A DNA stretch of 64,000 nt, taken from Sphingobacterium sp. UBA5670 (GTDB taxonomy: Bacteria; Bacteroidota; Bacteroidia; Sphingobacteriales; Sphingobacteriaceae). Below the pieces are notes generated by a model. The model saw only the letters and a program-made list of their open reading frames with translations. It made no database searches and was not told the origin of the DNA. This document shows, in pieces, positions 26,245 to 36,900 of this stretch (position 1 is the stretch's first letter; each line of letters opens with the position of its first letter). The DNA is taken from contig NZ_DIIM01000018.1 of assembly GCF_002420705.1 (NCBI RefSeq), positions 221,982 to 285,981 of the forward strand, given 5' to 3'. The translations under genes and the position numbers were made by a program.

Positions 26245-27392
26245 AGAACCTATATTTTGATTCAACACTGTCCATAGCAGAGTTGGTAAAAAAACTTTCG
26301 AAAAGTACCCCATCTATTACCAAAGTGATCAATCGTCTTATGGAAGAAAAGATCATTATTGAATGTGGGTTTGCAGAATCTACTGGCGGAAGACGCCCTA
26401 TCCAATTTGCGCTTAACCCATCCTTGGATTTCTATATATTGACAATCTCTTGTGATCAGCATTTTTCGACATGTACAGTTACAGATTTGAATCAAAAGAC
26501 AATATTAGAGCATAGGGATATTCCTTTAGACTTAACTTCTGAGGCATCTTCAGAGCTCCTTTTGTCCGAAATTGACCGAATTTTAGTGTCTTCAACGATT
26601 TCATTAGATCGGATCATAGGTATCGGAATTAGCATGCCTGGTTTTGTTAATTCAGAATTAGGAGTCAATGAATCCTATCTCAATACGCATCCCTTATATG
26701 AGATAAAAAGTAGGATTGAAAAAAAATATAAACTGACAACAATCATAGAGAATGATTCTCGTTGCATAGCAATTGCAGAAAAAGAATTCGGGGCTGCGAA
26801 AGACGTTGATCACTCACTCATTATCAATCTAAACTGGGGGGTTGGATTGGGAATTATCATTAATGGAGCTGTTTTTAAGGGAGAATCAGGTTTTGCTGGA
26901 GAATTTAGTCATATCCCTCTTTCGGACAATAACACCTTATGCTCCTGTGGTAAACGTGGATGCCTAGAAGTTGAAGCATCATTGGATGCGGCTATCAGAA
27001 GTACGGAAAACGATATTCAAAACAACGAATATTCAATTTATAGTACGTTTGTAAAGAGCAACCTAAACAAAATTGATGCACTGATTGAAGCTACTCATGT
27101 TGGAGACCAGATCGCAATTAATAACATCGGAAAAATAGGTTACATGCTAGGTAAAGGCATTTCAACGCTCATCCATATTCTTAATCCAAAACAGATCATT
27201 GTCAGCGGCCGAGGAGCAGAATTGGGCCGTATTCTGAATCCACAAATACAAATTGCCATAAATGAGTTTTGTATCCCTGAAATTGCAAAAACAACACAGA
27301 TTCAAATGTCGGAATTAAACAAACACGCCCAAATAAAGGGCACTGCCGCTATTGTCGTGGAAAACCATATCAACAGAATCCTAACTAAATAA
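26226..27392 (+). CDS. ROK-family transcriptional regulator, cassette 1
   Basis: From ATG 26226 the protein has 388 residues. TTG 26211 in the same frame is an alternative. Residues 1-60 form a winged helix-turn-helix (LSIAELVKKLSKSTPSITKV, then a wing with STGGRRP). The ROK sugar-kinase-like domain follows: IGIGISMPGFVNSELG, ENDSRCIAIAEKEFG, GVGLGIIINGAVFKGESGFA, then EFSHIPL and CSCGKRGCLEVEAS. The last is the zinc-binding cysteine cluster seen in NagC/Mlc. The gene is 25 bp upstream of susC and probably in the same transcript. It probably represses its own cassette until a sugar or sugar phosphate binds. Confidence 0.92.
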   Translation: MEKDILKNLYFDSTLSIAELVKKLSKSTPSITKVINRLMEEKIIIECGFAESTGGRRPIQFALNPSLDFYILTISCDQHFSTCTVTDLNQKTILEHRDIPLDLTSEASSELLLSEIDRILVSSTISLDRIIGIGISMPGFVNSELGVNESYLNTHPLYEIKSRIEKKYKLTTIIENDSRCIAIAEKEFGAAKDVDHSLIINLNWGVGLGIIINGAVFKGESGFAGEFSHIPLSDNNTLCSCGKRGCLEVEASLDAAIRSTENDIQNNEYSIYSTFVKSNLNKIDALIEATHVGDQIAINNIGKIGYMLGKGISTLIHILNPKQIIVSGRGAELGRILNPQIQIAINEFCIPEIAKTTQIQMSELNKHAQIKGTAAIVVENHINRILTK

Positions 27393-27417
27393 TTATTTAT
27401 AAATTAAACACTTAAAA

Positions 27418-30400
27418 ATGAGTCTATTCTACAAAAAAACAGCTGGATTAGCTTTGTGCACACTCTTCAGTGCAACATCGCTATTTGCACAGCAAGGCAT
27501 TTCTGGAACAGTTTCAGATGCCAAGGGGCCAATTGCAGGTGCTACTATTTCCGTAAAAGGAACAAATAGAGCTACCCAGTCGACTGCAAGTGGGGCATTT
27601 AATATACAAGCTGCACAAGGCGAAACATTACGTATCTCCTTAATAGGCTATAAACCTCAGGAAATTGTGGTTGGAACGACTAAAACGATTAATGTAACCT
27701 TGACAAACGATGAATCCACGTTAGGAGAAGTTGTTGTAACAGCTATGGGAGTTAAGCGCGAAAAGAGAAGTCTTGGTTATTCATTTCAAGATATACAAGG
27801 TACTGCATTGACGGATGCCAGAGAAAATAACATTGCAAATGCACTTGCAGGTAAGGTCTCTAGTCTTCAAGTTGTTAAAGGCTCAAACGGTCCTTCATCA
27901 TCTTCAAAAATTATTCTTCGCGGATTCAATTCCATTACTGGTGACAACCAACCGTTAATTGTTGTTGATGGAGTACCTATGGACAATTTTGCGGGAGCCA
28001 AAAATAATGATTTCTGGAATCCATCAGCTGATATGGGAAGTGGATTAGGCGACTTAAATCCGGAAGATATCGAGAGCATGTCTGTCTTGAAAGGTGGCGC
28101 TGCTTCCGCGCTTTATGGATCACGCGCTTCTAACGGTGTTATTTTGATTACAACCAAAAGTGGTAAAGCAAAAGACGGTGTGGGAATTTCCTATTCGACC
28201 ATTACCGGTATTGAAAACATCTTTATGACGCCAAAGCTACAGAGTGACTTCTCTCAAGGCGATGGCGGAGTATACGGCAAATTAGCCACAGGATCGTGGG
28301 GTGAGAAAATAACTGGGCAGGAAGTTGAGTTATGGAATGGTTCGAAAACAAATTTAAAAGCCTACGATAATATCGGTAATTTCTTCAAAACAGGATTCAA
28401 TACCACCCAAAACATCAATTTTCAACAGGCAGTTTCCGAAAAAGTCAATGTATATTCGTCAGCGACTTATTTGCATGATAACAGCAAATCTCCCGGCCAA
28501 AAACTAAACCGCCTAAATTTAATTAATAGAGTAAATGCCAAATTTGGTCAGCGCAATCAGTGGACTACTGACGTAAAGGTACAATACATGCGCAATATGG
28601 CCTATAATCGTGCAGTTGGTGGTGTGAATGGTGGTAATTATTATTCACAGTTGTTAACTTTCCCAAGAAGTTTGGACATTACGCAATTTAAACCTGGAAT
28701 GGATGAATTGGGTGTGAAACAAAGTTGGTATTTGGAAGATTCAGGAATTAACCCATATTGGGCGGCTAACAATAAATTAAGTCGTGATACCCGTGATCGT
28801 TATTTGATGAACGCTACTGTAAAATACGATTTTAATGACTGGTTAAGTGCTGATGTACGTGTGGGTTCTGATAACTATTCGACGAAATACGAAGATAAAA
28901 CATATACAGGGTCTCATATAAACAATTCGTATGGCACAGGTACAGACAAGTTTTATGAGAACAATTATATCGCAAGTTTACAGGCAAGAAAAGACAATCT
29001 TTTCGGTAAATGGGGTGGTAGTGCCGCAATTTATGGACAGATCATGGACCGTAGCCGTACTTCCTTAAGCGCTAGTGCGGGCAATTTAAGGGTACCTAAT
29101 CTATTTACTATTGGTAACAATATTGGCAATCCGGGTATTACTGAAAGTATCAATAGAAAACAGATTAATTCCATTTATGGTAACATTGACATCAATTATG
29201 ATAATATTTGGTATGTTAGTTTCACAGGAAGAAATGACTGGACATCTACTTTACACCCAAATCATAACAGTTATTTTTACCCATCTGTAAGTACATCATT
29301 TGTCCTCTCCGATCTGATCAATAAGTCTGGAAGCATGCCTTCTTGGTTCAACTTTGCAAAGGTGAGAGCATCTTATGCAAGAACAGGTCGCGACATGGAC
29401 GCATACCAATTATATAATACTTATATTATTGGTAATGATCCTAATAATAATACAACTGCATCCAAACGAGATGTTCTGTATGATGAGAATGTGGTTAATG
29501 AACTGCAAAAATCAATTGAAGTAGGTTTAGAGACTAAATTTTTCAACAACCGAGTTGGCTTGGATTTAACCTACTATAAAAACAACTCAACCAATCAATT
29601 GATTGATATTCCAATGAACAACCTATCTGGATACAGAGCTTTCAAAGCCAATGCAGGTAATATTCTTAATGAGGGATTTGAAATTACATTAAACGCCGAT
29701 GTAATCAGAAAAGAGAATTTTAGATGGAATCTGAATGCCAATGTTTCTCGCAATTTCAATAAAATTCTTGAATTACACCCAGAATCCAAACGTATGACAT
29801 TGGGCGGCTACGACAATTTCGCAATATACGCAGCTGAAAATCAAAGATACGGAGCTATTTTTGGGACAAAATTTCTACGTGTTGAAGATGCAAACAGCCC
29901 TTATAATGGACAACTTATCCTAAGCGGTACAGGTTTACCACAAGCGAAATCTAATGAAGCAGAGCTTCTAGGTGATCAGACTGCACGTGCCCTCGCTGGT
30001 ATCACCAACTCTTTCACTTATAAAAACTTCGGATTAAGCTTTCAAATCGATGGTAGATTTGGCGGAAAATTCTTCTCGGGAACACAACGCGCACTACAAG
30101 CCAGCGGTTCTTCTGCAGAAACAGTTGTTAACGGAAATCGGGACAAATTTGTTGTTGACGGGGTAATATTAAAGAATGGTGCTTATGAAAAGAGCTCCGT
30201 TGAAGTCACACCACAAGATTACTGGACTACAGTTTCTGGCGCTAGTGGTAACTTAGGTATTACCGAGCAAAACTTATATAATGCAACCAATATTAGAATT
30301 AGAAATTTACAATTAAACTATTCCATTCCGAAGAATGTGTTGAAATCATCAATCGTTAAAAATGCGAAAGTAGGTGTATCAGTCAATAACTTAGCCATGC

Positions 30401-30528
30401 TAAAAAGTTATGCAAATGGCGTAGATCCAGAATCGACCTATGCAATGAGTTCAAATGCGGTAGGTTTTGAAAATTTATCATTTCCAACCTCACGTTCTTA
30501 TTTCTTAAACCTATCTATTGGCTTCTAA
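27418..30528 (+). CDS. SusC/RagA-type TonB-linked outer-membrane transporter, cassette 1
   Basis: The 1036-residue protein has a signal peptide (cut near FAQQG, residue 25), a carboxypeptidase-regulatory-like domain (about 28-100; ISGTVSDAKGPIAGATISVK), a TonB-contact and plug region (EVVVTAMG, then NQPLIVVDGVPM, then ASALYGSRASNGVILITTK), and a 22-strand barrel ending SYFLNLSIGF. It imports oligosaccharides delivered by its SusD partner, using TonB energy. There is no STN domain, so it is not wired to a FecR-type switch. Its first 110 residues are nearly those of the cassette 2 SusC, whereas the plug and barrel differ. Confidence 0.96.
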   Translation: MSLFYKKTAGLALCTLFSATSLFAQQGISGTVSDAKGPIAGATISVKGTNRATQSTASGAFNIQAAQGETLRISLIGYKPQEIVVGTTKTINVTLTNDESTLGEVVVTAMGVKREKRSLGYSFQDIQGTALTDARENNIANALAGKVSSLQVVKGSNGPSSSSKIILRGFNSITGDNQPLIVVDGVPMDNFAGAKNNDFWNPSADMGSGLGDLNPEDIESMSVLKGGAASALYGSRASNGVILITTKSGKAKDGVGISYSTITGIENIFMTPKLQSDFSQGDGGVYGKLATGSWGEKITGQEVELWNGSKTNLKAYDNIGNFFKTGFNTTQNINFQQAVSEKVNVYSSATYLHDNSKSPGQKLNRLNLINRVNAKFGQRNQWTTDVKVQYMRNMAYNRAVGGVNGGNYYSQLLTFPRSLDITQFKPGMDELGVKQSWYLEDSGINPYWAANNKLSRDTRDRYLMNATVKYDFNDWLSADVRVGSDNYSTKYEDKTYTGSHINNSYGTGTDKFYENNYIASLQARKDNLFGKWGGSAAIYGQIMDRSRTSLSASAGNLRVPNLFTIGNNIGNPGITESINRKQINSIYGNIDINYDNIWYVSFTGRNDWTSTLHPNHNSYFYPSVSTSFVLSDLINKSGSMPSWFNFAKVRASYARTGRDMDAYQLYNTYIIGNDPNNNTTASKRDVLYDENVVNELQKSIEVGLETKFFNNRVGLDLTYYKNNSTNQLIDIPMNNLSGYRAFKANAGNILNEGFEITLNADVIRKENFRWNLNANVSRNFNKILELHPESKRMTLGGYDNFAIYAAENQRYGAIFGTKFLRVEDANSPYNGQLILSGTGLPQAKSNEAELLGDQTARALAGITNSFTYKNFGLSFQIDGRFGGKFFSGTQRALQASGSSAETVVNGNRDKFVVDGVILKNGAYEKSSVEVTPQDYWTTVSGASGNLGITEQNLYNATNIRIRNLQLNYSIPKNVLKSSIVKNAKVGVSVNNLAMLKSYANGVDPESTYAMSSNAVGFENLSFPTSRSYFLNLSIGF

Positions 30529-30539
30529 TCTGAATCATC

Positions 30540-32429
30540 ATGAAAAATACACTATCAAAAATAGCGCTGGCAATATTATTAGGAAGCACAGCCACCTCCT
30601 GTACAAAACTTGAGGATATCAACATCGATCAAACTGCTGCAAATGACCAGCAAGTCAAACCAGAATATTTTTTAAACAACTCCATTATCGGAGCGCAACA
30701 AGATCCCGGATTAGCTGAACGTTTATTTATTTACTCCTGGAAAACCGCTGCACACCAGCAATACTTTAATTTTATCAATATAGGACAACAAAGTGATGAC
30801 TTTAATTCACTCTATTGGTCGAGTATTTCCGGTTGGTTGAATAATGCCAATGCAACCATCGAAATTGCAGATAAGAAAACACAAAATGGTACTGCTGCAG
30901 TTTACAATCAAAACATGATCCAAGTGGCCAGAATATGGAGGGCATACTTATTAAGTGAGTTGAGCGACAATTTTGGACCAATACCGACTAAAGGGTTTCA
31001 AGGAGTTAATCCACAGTTTGATTCTGTAAAAGACGTTTATTATTATCTATTGACTGAATTAAAAGATGCTCAATCGAAAATCGATCCAGCTGTCAGCAAT
31101 TCAGGCATTGAAAACTATGATGCCGCTTATGGTTTCAAATGGGACAATTGGATTCGCTATGCGAACTCAATGCGTATGCGTTTGGCAATGCGCTTATCAG
31201 AGGTGGATGCAACGAAAGCAAAAACTGAATTTGAAGATGCAGTTAAAACGAATAAATACATTGAAACAGCGGCACAAAATTTCGGCGTACAAGAAAAAGA
31301 CGGTTGGGATCCATTAACAGGTGTAATGAGTCGTTCATGGAATACGCAACTGTTATCCGCTACATTAAACAATATATTTATCGGATTGGGTGGTATCAAA
31401 ACTGCTGATCAATTTACGGAAACCGAAGTTTTAAGCAAAATCAAAAACGAAGACGATTATGGTATCCGTTACCTGGATAATTTCTCTACGATGTCAAATG
31501 ACCCAAGCCAAGGTTATTACTTAGATGGGATTCCAAATAAAATGGATCCAAGAGCGTATAAAGCATTCTTTATTCCAGGTCATACATCCGACCCGCAATA
31601 TTGGACCGATGCTAACAATCAGGATGCTCAAATCAAAAAGCCAGACGGCACAACCCTAAACTTCAAAACTTCGTACACATGGAATGCATTTACATCAGGT
31701 ACATGGGGGGCTAAATCGTCGAATATTGTGCTTAGAGCACAAAATGGTCGTATTCCAGGCATGATCAAAAAGTTCAGAACAAGTACCCAAAAACGTTTAT
31801 TCTTCGCTTCATGGGAAAGTTATTTTTTGATTGCAGAAGCGGCTTTAAGAGGCTGGAACACTCCTATTTCTGACAAAGTTGCCTATGAAAAAGGCATTTC
31901 TGAAAACTTTAATTATTGGGAAGTATCATCTTACCTTGGTCAATATCTAGCATCTGAAAACTACAACCGCGTAGGCACTTCAGTAAAATATGACCATACT
32001 ACAGAACCTGCAGCGACATTTACTGTAAAATACAAAGACGGGTATACCAATGCTACGGGAACGACCACTATCAAGTATCCTGAAAATACAATCTATAAAA
32101 ATGGAGCAATAAAAAATGATAAGTTAACGAAAATTATCACTCAAAAATATATTGCCTCATTTCCATACTTATGCCTTGAAGCTTGGAATGATCAACGTCG
32201 TTTAGGGCTTCCTTTCTTTGAAAATCCAGCTGTCGAAACGGCCATCGCAACAATGCCACAATTGACAAGTGCAAATTACACAAAAAACCAAGTTGATTTC
32301 TTCCCACAAAGGACTAGCTACCCTTCGTCATTTAGAAATGCTGACCAAGCAAATTATGATAAAGCGGTTTCTTTATTAGGAGGAGCAGATGGTGTATTTA
32401 CACCACTATGGTGGGCTAAACAAAAGTAG
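30540..32429 (+). CDS. SusD/RagB-like nutrient-binding lipoprotein, cassette 1
   Basis: A 629-residue lipoprotein whose signal ends in SCTKLEDIN, giving a lipidated Cys at about residue 21. The sequence belongs to the SusD-like 2 group: TAANDQQVKPEYFLNNSIIG, MIQVARIWRAYLLSELSDNF, and the C-terminal QKYIASFPYLCLEAWNDQRR. It caps the SusC barrel and captures the glycan at the cell surface. It starts 11 bp after susC, and a terminator follows 15 bases past its stop. It is longer than its cassette 2 counterpart (526). Confidence 0.95.
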   Translation: MKNTLSKIALAILLGSTATSCTKLEDINIDQTAANDQQVKPEYFLNNSIIGAQQDPGLAERLFIYSWKTAAHQQYFNFINIGQQSDDFNSLYWSSISGWLNNANATIEIADKKTQNGTAAVYNQNMIQVARIWRAYLLSELSDNFGPIPTKGFQGVNPQFDSVKDVYYYLLTELKDAQSKIDPAVSNSGIENYDAAYGFKWDNWIRYANSMRMRLAMRLSEVDATKAKTEFEDAVKTNKYIETAAQNFGVQEKDGWDPLTGVMSRSWNTQLLSATLNNIFIGLGGIKTADQFTETEVLSKIKNEDDYGIRYLDNFSTMSNDPSQGYYLDGIPNKMDPRAYKAFFIPGHTSDPQYWTDANNQDAQIKKPDGTTLNFKTSYTWNAFTSGTWGAKSSNIVLRAQNGRIPGMIKKFRTSTQKRLFFASWESYFLIAEAALRGWNTPISDKVAYEKGISENFNYWEVSSYLGQYLASENYNRVGTSVKYDHTTEPAATFTVKYKDGYTNATGTTTIKYPENTIYKNGAIKNDKLTKIITQKYIASFPYLCLEAWNDQRRLGLPFFENPAVETAIATMPQLTSANYTKNQVDFFPQRTSYPSSFRNADQANYDKAVSLLGGADGVFTPLWWAKQK

Positions 32430-32444
32430 TCTCAACAGCAATAT

Positions 32445-32471
32445 AAAAAGTCGGCCTAGCGCCGACTTTTT
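32445..32471 (+). terminator. Terminator of ROK cassette 1
   Basis: The stem AAAAAGTCGGC / GCCGACTTTTT with a 5-base loop is followed by a T-run. It separates cassette 1 from cassette 2, so each cassette is its own transcript. Confidence 0.92.
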
Positions 32472-32570
32472 TATTTAAAAATATTTTTCATCGGTATATT
32501 TGTTACAATCACACTTATTATAAAATCTAAAAGAACTACCTAATTATCTTAAAAATCAAGTATCCATGAA

Positions 32571-32629
32571 ATTCTTTTTAAAAAATTTAAAAAGAATTTG
32601 GTACTTAAAGCAAACTATCTATATCTTTA
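32571..32629 (+). promoter_or_regulatory. Operator/promoter of ROK cassette 2
   Basis: The perfect inverted repeat ATTCTTTTTAAA-AAA-TTTAAAAAGAAT (32571-32597) touches TTTG (32597-32600). Then 21 bases lead to TATCTTTA (32622-32629). Layout and much of the sequence match the cassette 1 site; only the third base of each half-site differs (ATA versus ATT). The rest of 32472-32792 is an AT-rich leader with an 8-bp hairpin (ATGATATT / AATATCAT, 32713-32738) inside a short reading frame. Confidence 0.75.
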
Positions 32630-32692
32630 GCTATAAACTAAAAATACACGATTTAAATTTCATCTACAAACATACCTGAATTAAGTAAACAG

Positions 32693-32785
32693 ATGAACTT
32701 GTACCAACTACCAATGATATTAAAAACAGGCAATATCATAAACAAAGCACTAATAAAAACAATAATTACTCAACAACGAAGCTAA
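32693..32785 (+). other. 30-codon reading frame upstream of ROK 2
   Basis: ATG 32693 opens a 30-residue frame (MNLYQLPMILKTGNIINKAL, ten more, then TAA) that ends 7 bases before the ROK 2 ATG. The peptide looks like the N-terminal extension that many Bacteroidota ROK regulators carry before the helix-turn-helix. The ROK 2 frame is itself open for five codons or more upstream of its ATG. It could be a translated leader peptide coupled to ROK 2, or the original N-terminus cut off by a +1 shift. Confidence 0.45.
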
Positions 32786-32792
32786 AGTAGAA

Positions 32793-33956
32793 ATGGTCAT
32801 AGAGATTTTAAGAAGTTTGTACTATCGGCCAATGCAACCGATTGCAGACATCGCTAATTCACTTTCCCGAAGTATTCCATCTGTTACTAAACAGATCAAC
32901 GAACTTCTTTTAAAGAGTATTGTAGTAGAAAACGGCCATGCGGCATCTACAGGGGGAAGAAAGGCTATGCAATATATGCTTAACGAAGATTTAAGCTATA
33001 TAATAATCAGTCTATCTATCGATCAGTTCTATACAGCAATTACTTTGTCAAACCTTCAAGGCAAAATTTTCTCATCATTAGAAAATCTCCCAATTGATCT
33101 CAGAGCGCCTAATGCGGCGAATATAATATTGGAGACCATAGATCATTTTGTTTCTTCAAATAATATTGATTTAAAACAAGTTATCGGTATAGGTATTAGC
33201 ATGCCAGGATTTGTCAACTCCGAAACGGGGTTAAATGAATCCTATAATAGTGATTCTCAATTATATAACATAAAGGAACATATTGAACGCAAATTTAACG
33301 TCCCGGCAGTAATCGACAACGATTCACGCTGTGTTGCCTGGGCTGAAAAAAAATTTGGCAATGCACAGGATTCTTCGCACTCTCTCGTCATTAACCTTAA
33401 CTGGGGGGTTGGGTTAGGTATTCTTATTAATGACGATATCTTTAAAGGAACTTCGGGGTTTGCGGGTGAATTCAGTCACATTCCTCTTTCGGATGAACTA
33501 ACCTTATGTTCTTGTGGTAAGAGAGGCTGCTTAGAAGTGGAAGCTTCTATTAGTGCGGCCATCCGGAATATTGAAAAAGACATAAAGAACGGAGAATATT
33601 CTATATATGAAAAACTTATAAAGGAATACGATAACAAAGCTGAAGCTCTTATTGAAGCCGTTCAGATTGGCGATCAAGTGGCAATTAACAATATCGGAAA
33701 AATTGGATACTTACTCGGAAAGGGCATATCAACTTTAATCCACATTCTCAATCCGAACAAAATTATCATTAGTGGTCGTGGTGCAGAAATAGGTTATATT
33801 CTCGCTCCTCATATCCAAGTTGCAGTTAATGAATACAGTATTCCAAAAATATCAAAAAAGACGAGTATTGAAATTTCAGATTTACACAAAAGAGCCCAAC
33901 AGCTCGGCACGACAGCATTAGTCATAGAAAAATTCATTATAAACATTATTAACTAA
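32793..33956 (+). CDS. ROK-family transcriptional regulator, cassette 2
   Basis: The 387-residue paralogue of the cassette 1 regulator has the same plan. The helix-turn-helix (PIADIANSLSRSIPSVTKQI) is followed by STGGRKAMQY, then IGIGISMPGFVNSETG, IDNDSRCVAWAEKKFG, and GVGLGILINDDIFKGTSGFA. It ends with EFSHIPL and the zinc cluster CSCGKRGCLEVEAS. The C-terminal domains of the two paralogues are very close, whereas the DNA-binding halves differ more. The two may therefore sense related ligands while reading slightly different operators. It lies 23 bp upstream of its own susC. The start ATG 32793 aligns with the start of ROK 1. Confidence 0.92.
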   Translation: MVIEILRSLYYRPMQPIADIANSLSRSIPSVTKQINELLLKSIVVENGHAASTGGRKAMQYMLNEDLSYIIISLSIDQFYTAITLSNLQGKIFSSLENLPIDLRAPNAANIILETIDHFVSSNNIDLKQVIGIGISMPGFVNSETGLNESYNSDSQLYNIKEHIERKFNVPAVIDNDSRCVAWAEKKFGNAQDSSHSLVINLNWGVGLGILINDDIFKGTSGFAGEFSHIPLSDELTLCSCGKRGCLEVEASISAAIRNIEKDIKNGEYSIYEKLIKEYDNKAEALIEAVQIGDQVAINNIGKIGYLLGKGISTLIHILNPNKIIISGRGAEIGYILAPHIQVAVNEYSIPKISKKTSIEISDLHKRAQQLGTTALVIEKFIINIIN

Positions 33957-33979
33957 CGTTTTACACAAATACCTAAAAC

Positions 33980-36900
33980 ATGAGTCTATTTTACAAAAAA
34001 ACTGCGGGATTGGCGTTATGTACACTTTTCGGTGCGACGTCACTCTATGCGCAGCAAAGCATTTCTGGAATAGTTTCAGATGCTAATGGACCAGTCTCCG
34101 GAGCAACAGTTTCTGTAAAAGGAACAACACGAGGTACGCAAACAACCGCCAATGGCTCTTTTACAATTCAAGCTTCGCAAGGTGAAGTCTTACGCATATC
34201 CATTGTCGGATATAAGTCCCAAGAAATAGTTGTTGGTTCTTCAAAAACGCTTAACATCAAATTAACAGAAGATGCTTCCAATCTGGAAGAGGTTGTGGTT
34301 ACTGCTATGGGCATTAAAAGAGCTCCAAAGGAACTTGGTTATGCCATGAGTACAGTTGATTCTAAAGAATTAACAAAAACTGGTTCTCCAAACTTCGCGG
34401 GAGCATTATATGGAAAGGCACCAGGAGTACGCATTTCCGCAGCACCAGGTGGAGCAACTTCCGGAATTAATATCAATATTCGTGGCACAAACTCTATTAC
34501 CGGAAATTCACAACCTTTGGTCATTATCGACGGAGTTCCCATGCGGCAAACGTCCTTCAATAATTCCGATTATTGGGGCGACCAACGTGCTAGAGGAAAT
34601 GGTCTAGAAGACCTTAACCCAGAAGATATCGAAAACATTAGTATTTTAAAAGGTGCATCTGCAGCAGCTTTATATGGCTCTGAAGCAATGAACGGGGTTG
34701 TATTGGTAACAACTAAATCCGGAAAAGCTGGAAAGGGATTTACAATTGATTTCAATGCTACATACACGCATGATCAAATAGCTTATTTACCTAATTTTCA
34801 AAATGTAAGGGGCCCTGGATATTCAAAAGCTTATCAAGATGACAAGCAGTCCGACGATATGTTTCAATATTATGGAGCTAATCTTGCTGTCAATGGTGTC
34901 AATAGGGGTGTCATGAATTCAACGGTCAATTTCGGTCCTTTATTTGATGGTAAAGATATTATCTCTTGGGATGGTAAAGTTCGCCCATACTCTGCTCAAA
35001 ACTCGTATAATAAATTTTTTAACAATCCTAACAATAGTATTTTCAATTTAGCAATTGGCAATACATCAGAAAACTCGAATATTAGGTTCTCTTTGACTCG
35101 TCAAGACAACCAAATGACTGCGTTAGAATCTTATAATAAGAAAAACATCGCAAATTTAAATGCAAGTTTTACATTGTGGAAAAATTTCAAAAATGACGTT
35201 GTCGTAAATTTCATTAATCAGCATACACATAATAGACCATTTTTGACTGACCGTCTAATCAACAACTTTGGCGGGATGATTTCCACATTTGACAATCCGG
35301 AATGGTACTTTGGCAAATATCAGACTAGCCTAGGATATAAATATGTAATTGATGCAGCAGATGCTCAAAGTCTAACTCCAGCGGAAAATATACGTTATAA
35401 TGGATACCGTGGCGATGTTTTGGAATATGTCTGGAATTCTAAAGCAAAACAATATGATGAATACTCAAATCGCTTAATTGGATCTTATACTGCAACCTGG
35501 AGTGTCACTAATGATCTATCATTACGAGCACGTGTTTCAGCAGATGTCACCTCTTTAAAGACTGAAGATAAGCAACCTAACGAAAAACCGTTATTATTTG
35601 GCAACTCTGGATTTTTCTCACTAGGAAACCAAAATGCAAACATCTATTATACCGATTTATTAGCTACTTATAACAAAAAGATAAATAATGACATTAAAAT
35701 CGGTGTCGTTGGCGGTTATACAGCTACAAGGTCGGAAGATGTATATGTTCAAAATCAAACAGAGGGTGGATTGACGGTGAGAAACTGGTATGATGTCAAT
35801 GCAACTCTAAATTTAGCAACGAGAAACGACAAGTACAATTATAGAAATCGCATGCTAAGAGATGCATTATTTGGAACTGTCAATTTCAATCTAAAGGAAT
35901 TTTGGAATGTGGAAGGAACATTACGTAGAGAACGGATTTCAACCATGCGCCCAGATAATAATGTGCTTTATTACCCGTCAGTAAATTCAAGTTTGATTCT
36001 TTCTGATGCTTTCCATTTACCAGAGTTTTTCAACTATGCAAAGCTTCGTGGTTCTTGGGGAATTGTAGGTAACTATCCGGATATTTATAAGAGCGCATTG
36101 TCTTACACACAAAAGACTTTGGGATCACAAGTTGACGGTGGTGCATCTGTTATCTACACAACAGTGCCGACAACAGAATTTGGAAATGAAAACATCAAAC
36201 CAGAAACTAAAAATGAGGTAGAATTTGGTCTGGAAACCAGAATGTTGAATGGGCGATTAGGGTTTGACATTACCTATTATAATGGCTTGATCAAAGATCA
36301 AATTTTAAATTATACATTACCAATAAGCACAGGTTCCAACTCTATTCTTGCCAATGTGGGTACACTAAGAAATACAGGTTGGGAGTTTGCAATCAATGGA
36401 ACACCGATTCAAAAAGAGAATTTCAAATGGTCTACTACGTTAAATTTCTCTATGAATAAAAATGTCGTCAAAGAATTGCCAGGCAATACGGGAACATTAT
36501 TATTGAGAGATTATGATGGTAATGCTGCTCAGCTTGTAGCCAACGTAGGACAATCTATGGGTGATATTATGGTTCGTCCGATTAAAACAGATGAAAACGG
36601 CAACAAAATCGTATCTGCTAATGGTATGTATGAAATCGATGGAGACCGTTGGATAAAGGCCGGTAATGCTATGCCAAAAGCAGTAGGTGGGTTCATAAAT
36701 AACTTCAGCTATAAAAATTTCAATTTAGATGTTTTAATGGATTTTAGACTTGGAGGCAGTGTCATGCCAACTGGTATAAATTGGATGACAAGCCGAGGTC
36801 TAACAGAAGAAAGTTTGAATTACATGGATGCGGCACACGGTGGGCTAAGCTACTATCAGACAAAAGATGCAAGTGGCAATATCATCGGAGTCGCTACGAG

